Shown here: positions 32,439-39,401 of the stretch, piece after piece
Layout: each line of letters begins with the position of its first letter
Position numbering within the stretch: the first letter of the stretch is position 1
Program-made: the position numbers and the translations under genes
Notes under the pieces: model-generated
Seen by the model: only the letters and a program-made list of their open reading frames with translations
Told to the model about the DNA's origin: nothing
Database searches by the model: none
Origin: Lysobacteraceae bacterium
Lineage (GTDB): Bacteria; Pseudomonadota; Gammaproteobacteria; Xanthomonadales; Xanthomonadaceae
Direction: 5' to 3'
Assembly: GCA_030681035.1 (NCBI GenBank)
Contig: JAUXUI010000024.1
Span: 1 to 46,777 of the forward strand
DNA: 46,777 nucleotides

Positions 32439-33653
32439 GTGCCGCAGTTCCGTTACAGCGCGTTGAGCCCGGCCGGTGAGTCGATTACCGGGTTGATGGA
32501 CGCTGCCAGCGCCGATGAGGTGATTGCGCGCTTGCAGGAGGCCGGCAACCTGCCGATCGAGGCAAAACGTAGCGATACCGGTGGTGGCGAGGGCCTGGCC
32601 GGATTGTTCCGGCGCAACGCGCTCGATCACACTCAGGTGCTGCGCTTCACCCAGCAGTTGTCCACCTTGCTCGGTGCCGGCCAGCCGCTGGATCGTGCGC
32701 TGGGCATTTTGATCGATTTGCCGGATAGCCCGGCTGCACGCACGCTGTTGACCCGGGTGCGCGATACCGTGCGCGGTGGTGCGCCGCTGTCTACCGCGCT
32801 TGATCAGCAGCATGGTGTGTTTTCGCGGCTGTACATCAACATGGTGCGCGCGGGCGAGGCGGGTGGTTCGTTGCAAGCCAGCCTGGCACGTCTGGCCGAA
32901 TACCTGGAACGCAGCCAGGCGCTGCGCGCACGCCTGATCAATGCGCTGATCTACCCGTTGATTCTGGTGGTGATGGTCGGTCTGGCGATTTTGTTTTTGC
33001 TCGGTTACGTTGTGCCGCAATTTCAGGCGATCTACGAGGGCATGGACGCCGAATTGCCAATGCTCACCCGCACCGTGCTGTGGCTGGGCGACGCGGTGCG
33101 CACGGGCTGGTGGTTGATCATCGGCGCGTTTGCAGCCTTGGCGTGGTGGCTGGAGCGGCGTTTTCGCAACCCCACCACCCGGCGCGCACTCGATGCCTGG
33201 CTGATGACGGCGCCGCTGGTCGGCCCGTTGATTGCGCGTGCGGAAACCGCGCGCCTGGCGCGAACGCTGGGCACTCTGGTACAAAATGGCGTGCCGCTGT
33301 TGCAGGCGCTGTCGATTGCCCGCAATGTGCTGTCCAACCGGGTGTTGGCCGAGGCCGTGGAAGCGGCAACTGAAGCAGTCAAGGGCGGTGGCGGACTGGC
33401 GCACGCATTGGCACGCTCCGACGGCTTCCCGCGCCTGGCTGTGCAGATGATCCAGGTTGGCGAAGAATCCGGCGCGCTCGATACCATGCTGCTGAAGGTA
33501 GCCGATGCCTTTGATTCAGAGACCAGCCATGCCATTGATCGCATGCTGACCGCGCTGGTGCCGATACTCACTTTGGTGATGAGCCTGATCGTCGGCATCG
33601 TGATCATGGCTATCCTCACCCCGTTGTACGATTTGACCACCACGATAGGCTGA
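32439..33653 (+). CDS. gspF: Type II secretion inner-membrane protein GspF
   Basis: GspF is the polytopic inner-membrane platform protein of the type II secretion system and contacts the ATPase GspE, GspL and GspM. The 404-residue protein starts with the typical MPQFRYSALSPAGE, has two homologous cytoplasmic helical domains (about 70-190 and 270-390; note the repeated FTQQLSTLLGAGQPL-like and ARTLGTLVQNGVPLL segments), and three membrane segments (about 170-190, 220-245 and 375-400). Translation starts with GTG. It is the first gene of the operon in this window; gspE, which precedes it in Xanthomonas, is not here, and a toxin-antitoxin pair stands in that place. I saw no clear promoter in the 127-bp gap. 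Confidence 0.95.
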   Translation: MPQFRYSALSPAGESITGLMDAASADEVIARLQEAGNLPIEAKRSDTGGGEGLAGLFRRNALDHTQVLRFTQQLSTLLGAGQPLDRALGILIDLPDSPAARTLLTRVRDTVRGGAPLSTALDQQHGVFSRLYINMVRAGEAGGSLQASLARLAEYLERSQALRARLINALIYPLILVVMVGLAILFLLGYVVPQFQAIYEGMDAELPMLTRTVLWLGDAVRTGWWLIIGAFAALAWWLERRFRNPTTRRALDAWLMTAPLVGPLIARAETARLARTLGTLVQNGVPLLQALSIARNVLSNRVLAEAVEAATEAVKGGGGLAHALARSDGFPRLAVQMIQVGEESGALDTMLLKVADAFDSETSHAIDRMLTALVPILTLVMSLIVGIVIMAILTPLYDLTTTIG

Positions 33654-33657
33654 AACC

Positions 33658-34089
33658 ATGCAAGCAATCCGACAACGTCCCATTACCGGCCTCCGCCACA
33701 GCCGCGGCATGAGCCTGATTGAAGTGATCATCGTGATCGTGCTGATCGGCGCGGTGCTCACCTTCGTCACCAGCCGGGTGCTGGGTGGCGCGGATCGCGC
33801 CAAAGCCAATCTGGCCAACTCGCAGGTGCAGTCGCTGGCCGGCAAGATCGAGCAATACGATCTCGACAACAGCAGCCTGCCGCCGGACCTTCAGGCGTTG
33901 ATTTCGCAACCCTCGGATGCACCGAACTGGCTGGGGCCGTACGCCAAGTCCGATGAAATCAAGGACCCGTGGGGCCGGCCTTTCATCTATCGCGCGCCGG
34001 GCCAGGATGGTCCCTACGATCTCATCAGCTACGGCAAGGATGGCCAACCCGGTGGCGATAGCGTCAACCGCGACATCGTGTTGCAGTAA
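33658..34089 (+). CDS. gspG: Major pseudopilin GspG
   Basis: GspG forms the body of the periplasmic pseudopilus. The 143-residue precursor has the prepilin peptidase site G|MSLIEV with Glu at +5, followed by a hydrophobic helix (VIIVIVLIGAVLTFV). The leader of about 17 residues is basic. The C-terminal part contains the usual LPPDLQALI, WLGPYA and DPWGRPFIYR segments and the aspartates of the calcium site near GKDGQPGGDSVNRD. The gene starts 4 bp after the gspF stop. Confidence 0.97.
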   Translation: MQAIRQRPITGLRHSRGMSLIEVIIVIVLIGAVLTFVTSRVLGGADRAKANLANSQVQSLAGKIEQYDLDNSSLPPDLQALISQPSDAPNWLGPYAKSDEIKDPWGRPFIYRAPGQDGPYDLISYGKDGQPGGDSVNRDIVLQ

Positions 34090-34115
34090 GCCCCACGGGG
34101 CATGGGTGAATCCGC

Positions 34116-34580
34116 ATGTCACCTCGCACGCACCATCGCGTCAGCCGTGGCGTCAGCCTGATCGAAGTTCTGCTGGTGGTCGGCCTGTTGGCGCTGGCGC
34201 TTGGCCTGTTTTCCGGCATGCTCGGCAGCGGCCTGGATGGCTTGCGCCTGCGCAACGCCAGCAAAGAGCTGGCCGCGCAATTGCGCTACACCCGCGCTGC
34301 CGCAATCCACACCGGTGAACCACAGGTGCTGGCGCTGGATGTTGATGCAGCGCATTGGCACACCGGCCGTCGCCAGGGCGATTTGTCCGGCAAACCAACA
34401 CTCGATGTGCTTACCGCTGCACAGGAACAAGTACAGGAAGGCGAAGCGCGGTTTCGTTTCTTTCCCGATGGCTCATCCACCGGCGGCAGCATCACCCTGA
34501 GCAAGGGCAAGGCAAGTTGGCGCATCGATGTGCTGTGGCTCACCGGCGCAATACGCCTCAGCCCGGCGACAGGCTCGTGA
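34116..34580 (+). CDS. gspH: Minor pseudopilin GspH
   Basis: A 154-residue minor pseudopilin with an N-terminal leader ending in SRG, cleavage before VSLIEV (Glu at +5), and a hydrophobic helix (LLVVGLLALALGLFSGML). The FRFFPDGSSTGGSI segment and a final IDVLWLTGAIR strand match GspH/FimT-type proteins. It should take part in assembling the tip or body of the pseudopilus. Its stop overlaps the gspI start by one base. Confidence 0.93.
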   Translation: MSPRTHHRVSRGVSLIEVLLVVGLLALALGLFSGMLGSGLDGLRLRNASKELAAQLRYTRAAAIHTGEPQVLALDVDAAHWHTGRRQGDLSGKPTLDVLTAAQEQVQEGEARFRFFPDGSSTGGSITLSKGKASWRIDVLWLTGAIRLSPATGS

Positions 34581-35209
34581 TGCCGCAGCGACTGCGCGGC
34601 TTTACCCTGATCGAAGTACTGGCGGCATTTGCGGTACTGGCGATCGGAATTACCGTGGTCTCGGCCATGCTCAACGGTGGCCGCCGCCAGGTGCGTTATG
34701 CCGCAGAGGCGAGTTATGCCGCGCAATTGGCGCAAAACGTGCTCGATGCGCAAGGTATCAACGGCCGTCTGCGCGAGGGCATTGACGAGGGCGACAGCGA
34801 TGATGGCCGCGTACGCTGGCGGCTGGAAACCCGTGAAATTGCCGATCCGCTGGCCGACCCGGACACCCTTGATGCATTGCAGGCAGCAGCTACCGATGCA
34901 AGTGGCAATAACGCCAGCGACGATGCCACGCCGTCGTCATTGGGGCCAGATTTGAGCGGCGATGCGCTGATCGTCAACGAGCTGACCGACGCCAATGGCG
35001 AATTGCCGTGGCAACTGATGGCGTTGCAGCTCGATCTGGAATGGGGCCACGGCAGCCCACGTGAGCGCGCTTCGTTTGCCACACTGCACCTGCAGATGCG
35101 CGGCAGCAACGATGATGATGGCGCTCCCAACCGCAACGAAGCCCCGAGCCGTAATGAGGCACCCAGCCGCAATGACGCCCGAAGCGACGGCGAGGCGCCC
35201 AAGCGATGA
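34580..35209 (+). CDS. gspI: Minor pseudopilin GspI, enlarged
   Basis: GspI helps nucleate the pseudopilus tip with GspJ and GspK. The leader is short (MPQRLRG), with cleavage before FTLIEVLAAFAVLAIG. At 209 residues it is well above the usual 120-140. The excess lies in a polar insert in the middle (about 85-135, rich in Asp, Ala and Ser) and in a C-terminal tail with a degenerate six-residue repeat (RNEAPS-RNEAPS-RNDARS) at 35127-35205. Its stop overlaps the gspJ start (ATGA). The core fold still seems complete (YAAQLAQNVLDAQ near the start and a late LEWGHGSPRERASFATLHL strand). Confidence 0.9.
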   Translation: MPQRLRGFTLIEVLAAFAVLAIGITVVSAMLNGGRRQVRYAAEASYAAQLAQNVLDAQGINGRLREGIDEGDSDDGRVRWRLETREIADPLADPDTLDALQAAATDASGNNASDDATPSSLGPDLSGDALIVNELTDANGELPWQLMALQLDLEWGHGSPRERASFATLHLQMRGSNDDDGAPNRNEAPSRNEAPSRNDARSDGEAPKR

Positions 35210-36105
35210 AACCCCGTTCGCGAAAATCGGTGTCTGTGGGCAATGGCACTTCCTCACGGCTGGTCCGCCAGAGCCCGTCATTCCCGCAGAAGCGGGAATC
35301 CAGGGATTTCCTCCTTGGTAGCGACTCCGAAAGTCGCTGGATTCCCGCTTCCGCAGGAATGACGCAGCTTGAGGAAGTGCCATCGGTGTCGGTGCGCACT
35401 TACTCGCAACGGCGACCGGCAACCGGCTTCACCCTGATTGAAGTTCTGCTCGCCACCGCTCTGCTGGCGTTCGGGCTGGGGCTGGCGATTGCAGCATTGC
35501 GCAGCACCACCCATTCGGTACGCCTGAGCGAAGAAGAAGCCTCGCGCACGGAAATGGTGCGTGTGGTGCAGCAATTTTTACGCCGCCAGTTTGCTGCTAG
35601 CCGCCCGATCGTGTTTTCGATGAACCCCGACACCTTCGAAATTACCGTGTTCGAGGGTGAACGCGAGCGCATGCTTTTTGTGGCGCCGATGCCGGGCTAT
35701 CTGTCGCGTGGTGGCACCTACGCACAAACGCTGGCGCTGGCGCGCGCGGGCAGCGACGATGAATTGCAGTTTTCGGCGCAAATGGTGGTGGCCGGCGCAC
35801 TGATCGAGGAAGAGCAGCCACGGCCACCAGTAACCTTGCTTGAGGGCGTGCAATCGCTGGAGTTCGCCTACCGAGGCATCGATGAAACCGGCGTGCTCGG
35901 TTCATGGGAGCCGCAGTGGAACTTCCCTGATCGGCTGCCGTTGCAGGTGCGTATCCAGGTTCGATTCACCGACCGCAACACGATATGGCCACCCTTCGTT
36001 GCCGCCTTGCCACTGGCACAGTTGCAGTCAGCACCCGCGCCGCTGGAACTCACCTCCCCCGACGATCAAGACCAGGACTTCAACAATGGCGAGGAACAAC
36101 GATGA
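35206..36105 (+). CDS. gspJ: Minor pseudopilin GspJ with repeat inserted in its leader
   Basis: GspJ is a tip pseudopilin. The mature part is normal: cleavage in PATG|FTLIEVLLAT, a hydrophobic helix, and a beta-rich domain of about 200 residues. The precursor is not: the ATG that overlaps the gspI stop gives a leader of 74 residues, because a palindromic repeat has entered between codons 7 and 60 (35226-35397). Removing 156 bp would leave a leader of about 22 residues, MKPRSRKSVSVRTYSQRRPATG, split here only by the insert. Internal starts could rescue the gene: GTG at 35386 with GAGGAA 9 nt upstream would give a leader of about 14 residues, and ATG 35359 is another. The stop overlaps the gspK start. 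Confidence 0.92.
   Translation: MKPRSRKSVSVGNGTSSRLVRQSPSFPQKRESRDFLLGSDSESRWIPASAGMTQLEEVPSVSVRTYSQRRPATGFTLIEVLLATALLAFGLGLAIAALRSTTHSVRLSEEEASRTEMVRVVQQFLRRQFAASRPIVFSMNPDTFEITVFEGERERMLFVAPMPGYLSRGGTYAQTLALARAGSDDELQFSAQMVVAGALIEEEQPRPPVTLLEGVQSLEFAYRGIDETGVLGSWEPQWNFPDRLPLQVRIQVRFTDRNTIWPPFVAALPLAQLQSAPAPLELTSPDDQDQDFNNGEEQR
35226..35397. repeat. Palindromic element inserted in gspJ, with direct repeats
   Basis: The core 35276-35364 is a member of the GTCATTCC repeat family (arms CGTCATTCCCGCAGAAGCGG and CCGCTTCCGCAGGAATGACG). Outside it is a perfect 14-bp inverted repeat, ATGGCACTTCCTCA at 35243-35256 and TGAGGAAGTGCCAT at 35370-35383. Outermost are 16-bp direct repeats with two mismatches, ATCGGTGTCTGTGGGC at 35226-35241 and ATCGGTGTCGGTGCGC at 35382-35397, exactly 156 bp (52 codons) apart. 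This looks like target duplication by a small non-autonomous element. Confidence 0.8.
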
Positions 36106-36977
36106 ATGCGCGCCGTGGTGTCGCCCTGGTATTGGTACTGTGGCTGCTGGTGTTGATGATCGCCTTGGCCGGCACCTTTGTCACCATTTCCCGCACCGAA
36201 TACCGGCAAGGGGTATACGCACGTGGCTCGGTGCAGGCACGCTACGCTGCGCAGGCGGCCATTGAACTCGCCGCCGCACGCATGCTCGACCCCGATCTGG
36301 CCGCGCGATTCGTTCCCGATGGCCGGGTTTACCGTTTCGGCCTGGGCGCGGCGCAAATTGCACTTTCAATCCACGATGAAGCCAGCCGCTTTGACCTCAA
36401 TGCCTCCGATCCGGTGGCGCTCAGCGAACTGTTCATGGCATTGGGCGAGCCCGAAGATCGTGCCCTGGCGCTGGCCGACGCCATTGTCGATTGGCGTGAC
36501 CCCGACGATCTATTGCAAATCAACGGCGCCGAAGACCCGCAGTACGCCGACGCCGGCCTGCCCTACGGCGCGCGCGACAGCCCGTTTGAAACCGTGGAAG
36601 AGCTGCAACAGGTGCTGGGCATGGATTACGATACCTTCCTGAAGGTGCAACCATACGTAACCGTTTACTCCGGCGTCACACCAGTACCCGACATGGCCAG
36701 CGCACCGGTGCTGCAAGCACTGGGCATGGCCGAAGGCGAGATTCCGCAATTTGTGGCAGATCGCGCCGCCTGGGTGCCCGGCCGCAACGAGCCACCGCTG
36801 CTTCCGGGCGGAACATTCATCACTGCATCGGGTAGCGGCATGTATAGTATTTCGGCACTGGCGAGCGCTGCCGATGGCAGCCGCGCACGTTTGACCCAAA
36901 CCCTGCGCGTTGGCTCTGCCGGGCTGGGCGGGCAAGCGTATGTGCTCTTATCCAGACGCGAGGGGATTATCAACTGA
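36102..36977 (+). CDS. gspK: Minor pseudopilin GspK
   Basis: GspK caps the pseudopilus. The 291-residue precursor has a very short leader (MNARRG) before VALVLVLWLLVLM; as is typical of GspK, the Glu at +5 is absent. The large globular domain includes the ASRFDLNASDP segment and a helix-hairpin-helix-like region (AIVDWRDPDD, YDTFLKVQPYVTVYS). I chose ATG 36102, which overlaps the gspJ stop (ATGA), because it begins the leader. Its stop overlaps the gspL start by one base. Confidence 0.94.
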   Translation: MNARRGVALVLVLWLLVLMIALAGTFVTISRTEYRQGVYARGSVQARYAAQAAIELAAARMLDPDLAARFVPDGRVYRFGLGAAQIALSIHDEASRFDLNASDPVALSELFMALGEPEDRALALADAIVDWRDPDDLLQINGAEDPQYADAGLPYGARDSPFETVEELQQVLGMDYDTFLKVQPYVTVYSGVTPVPDMASAPVLQALGMAEGEIPQFVADRAAWVPGRNEPPLLPGGTFITASGSGMYSISALASAADGSRARLTQTLRVGSAGLGGQAYVLLSRREGIIN

Positions 36978-38098
36978 TGGCCGTATTGGACGTTCTGGCC
37001 GATGGTCTGGGCAAACCGGTTGCGCGCCTGCGCGCGCGCTGGTTCTCCAGCCCGTTGCCAGCCTGGTTTGACGCTTGGCTTGCGGCGCTGTTGCTGTGGC
37101 TGCCCGAGCGCTGGCGCGCGGTACTGCGCAGTACCGACAGCCGGTTGTGGCTGCTGCCCGCAGGCGATGGCAACTGGACGCTGCGCAGCGGCAACGATCA
37201 TGATGGCCACAGTGAGATCGCAGTAGCTTCCGGCAGCACGCTATCGTTGACGCAATGGCCACTTGACCGTGCCCGCTGGCTGTTGTTGCCGTCACCAGCG
37301 GTACTGTGCCGTGAACTGCGGCTGCCGCTGGCCGCCGCTGATCGCCTGCGCGATCTGCTTCGCCACCAAATTGACCGCGAAACGCCGTTTACTGCCGATC
37401 AAGTGGCTTTCGATGCCCGTGTACTGGGCCGGGATGACTCGGGCAAACAGATTCGCGTCGCACTGGTGGTGCTGCCGTTGGCGACGCTGAATACACACGT
37501 CGCCGCCGCGAATGCCATAGGCGGGGGTCTGCGCGGGGTTGATGTGGCCGACAAGAACGGCCACCCGCTGGGGCTGAATCTGCTGCCCAGCACGCAACGC
37601 GAGCATCGCCGCGACCCCACCGTGCAACTCAATCTGCTGCTGCTTGCCATCAGCGTAATTGCCCTGCTCTACGCTGGCTGGCAAAGTCTCGACAACCGCC
37701 GCGAAGCCGTTGCCGCCCTGACCGCCGAGGTGGAAACCCAACGCACGGCAGCACGGCAATCCGCAGCGCTGCGCAAACGCCTGGACGATGCGGTGGAAGG
37801 CGCCAGCTTTCTTGCTCAGGCGCGCAGCGAACGGCCGCGTGTCATCGACCTGCTCAATGATCTCAGTGAACGCCTGCCCGATGGCACATGGCTGGAACGG
37901 CTCAATGTAGCCGACCGCCGGGTGATCGTGGTCGGCTACAGCGATCAGGCCTCGGCGCTGGTGGCGCGCTTGCAACAATCACCGCATCTGGGTGCCCCGG
38001 CACTGGCTGGCAGCCTGCAACCTGACCCGCGTTCGGGCCGTGATCGCTTCACCATCACCGCCGAAGCCACCATCAGCGCTGGCGGAGCAAAACCATGA
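36977..38098 (+). CDS. gspL: Type II secretion protein GspL
   Basis: GspL links the cytosolic motor to the periplasmic parts by binding GspE, GspF and GspM. This 373-residue protein has a cytosolic domain (1-210; LLLPSPAVLCRELRLPLAAA and RHQIDRETPFTADQVAFDAR are typical of the PilM/GspL-type fold), one membrane helix at about 214-232 (LNLLLLAISVIALLYAGW), a coiled stretch and a ferredoxin-like periplasmic domain of the PilN type (LNDLSERLPDGTWLERL). The match is to the Xanthomonas XpsL form. It overlaps gspK by one base and gspM by four. Confidence 0.9.
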   Translation: MAVLDVLADGLGKPVARLRARWFSSPLPAWFDAWLAALLLWLPERWRAVLRSTDSRLWLLPAGDGNWTLRSGNDHDGHSEIAVASGSTLSLTQWPLDRARWLLLPSPAVLCRELRLPLAAADRLRDLLRHQIDRETPFTADQVAFDARVLGRDDSGKQIRVALVVLPLATLNTHVAAANAIGGGLRGVDVADKNGHPLGLNLLPSTQREHRRDPTVQLNLLLLAISVIALLYAGWQSLDNRREAVAALTAEVETQRTAARQSAALRKRLDDAVEGASFLAQARSERPRVIDLLNDLSERLPDGTWLERLNVADRRVIVVGYSDQASALVARLQQSPHLGAPALAGSLQPDPRSGRDRFTITAEATISAGGAKP

Positions 38099-38688
38099 GC
38101 GTCATCCGCATGGATCGCTGGCGCGCGCTGGGCATCTTGCTGCTGATCCTGGCGCTGCTTTATGGCCTGCTGCTCCACTGGTCGTGGACCGCGCCGCAAT
38201 TGCAATTGCGCCAGCAACTGATCGAACTGCGCGATCAGGAATTGCGCCTGCGCATGCATGCTGCGCAAACACCGCTTATCGCGCAGCGTCTGGCCGAAGT
38301 CGAGACATTTGAAGCCAATAACCCCGGTTTTTTGCCTGAAGCCTCCACCGAGCTGGCCACGGCCGGGTTGGTGCAACGCCTGGAGCGCGTGGTGGAACAG
38401 GCCAGCCCATCGGCCGACAGTTGCCAATTGACTGGACGCACCCCCACCACCTCGCGCAACAAGGAGCGCTTTACCCGCGTGGTGATCCAGGTGCGCCTGC
38501 GTTGTGGCATGGGCGAACTGGCCGCCGTGCTCAACGCACTGGAATCAGGTAGCCCGGAGCTGTTTGTTGACCGCCTCGCCATCCTCAGCCGACGCAAGCT
38601 TGCCACTAGCGCCGCGCCCGACCTCGCGCTCGATGTCAGCTTTGATCTTTACGGCTATTTGCGCCTCATCAACGAGGCCAAGCCATGA
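38095..38688 (+). CDS. gspM: Type II secretion protein GspM
   Basis: A 197-residue single-pass inner-membrane protein that partners GspL. The membrane helix is near residues 10-30 (RALGILLLILALLYGLLL). It is followed by a short coiled coil and a ferredoxin-like domain. Two cysteines (DSCQLTGRT and RLRCGMG) in the periplasmic part could form a disulfide. It overlaps gspL and the next gene by 4 bp each (ATGA). Confidence 0.88.
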   Translation: MSVIRMDRWRALGILLLILALLYGLLLHWSWTAPQLQLRQQLIELRDQELRLRMHAAQTPLIAQRLAEVETFEANNPGFLPEASTELATAGLVQRLERVVEQASPSADSCQLTGRTPTTSRNKERFTRVVIQVRLRCGMGELAAVLNALESGSPELFVDRLAILSRRKLATSAAPDLALDVSFDLYGYLRLINEAKP

Positions 38689-39392
38689 TTGAACAACTGC
38701 AACGCCTGCGCCCCTCATCGCTGCTGTTGCTGGCGCTGTGCGTGTGGTCGCTGGAAATGGCCATCATCGCTCTGGCCGGGCTGGGCAGTGGCTATCAATT
38801 GCACCCGGCCAATCCGGCACTGGTGGCACCACTGCCTGACCTGCACTTTCCAGCAGCGCACGCTGATGCAGCGAGCACCGCACCGGCGCTGGCGGCGGCC
38901 GAGCGCCCGCTATTTTCAGTTGACCGCCGGCCCCAGGCCGTACGGGTCAGCGCGGAAGCCGGTCAGACCGAACTCAAGCTGACCCTCACCGGAGTGATCG
39001 ACACACCCACCGCCAGCATCGCCACATTCAAGGATGATGGCGCCAACAAACCGCTGCGTGCGCGGGCCGGCCAAGTGCTTGATGGGCACCCGGACTGGCG
39101 CCTTGTGTCGGTTACCGCACGCACCGCGCTGCTCGAAGGCCCGGATGGCCAGCTCACCCTGGAGTTGCGCGCATTTGATGGCAGCGGCGGCCAGGCACCC
39201 ACACCAATCACCACCACGCCCAGCGCGCCCAGTGCGGGCGCCAGCGCTGCCAATCCGTCCGCCCCGACCGCCACCGCAACGCCAACCCCCGATGCCGCCG
39301 TTGCCCAGGCGGAAGCCATTCGCGCGCGGATTCAGGCGCGTCGTGCCCAACTGCGCGAGGCTGCACGCTCGCAAACTGACAACACCCAATAA
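38685..39392 (+). CDS. gspN: Type II secretion protein N (XpsN-type, GspC-like HR domain)
   Basis: This 235-residue protein fills the XpsN position just before the secretin. It has one N-terminal membrane helix (SSLLLLALCVWSLEMAIIAL), and residues 75-165 resemble the homology-region domain of GspC (RPLFSVDRRP, then LKLTLTGVIDTPTASIATF and GHPDWRLVSVTARTALLEG), which in other systems contacts the secretin. No separate gspC is present. A Pro/Thr/Ala-rich linker leads to a basic, helical C-terminus. It overlaps gspM by 4 bp. The name follows the Xanthomonas convention; functionally it is probably the GspC counterpart. Confidence 0.82.
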   Translation: MIEQLQRLRPSSLLLLALCVWSLEMAIIALAGLGSGYQLHPANPALVAPLPDLHFPAAHADAASTAPALAAAERPLFSVDRRPQAVRVSAEAGQTELKLTLTGVIDTPTASIATFKDDGANKPLRARAGQVLDGHPDWRLVSVTARTALLEGPDGQLTLELRAFDGSGGQAPTPITTTPSAPSAGASAANPSAPTATATPTPDAAVAQAEAIRARIQARRAQLREAARSQTDNTQ

Positions 39393-39401
39393 GGTAATGC
39401 G

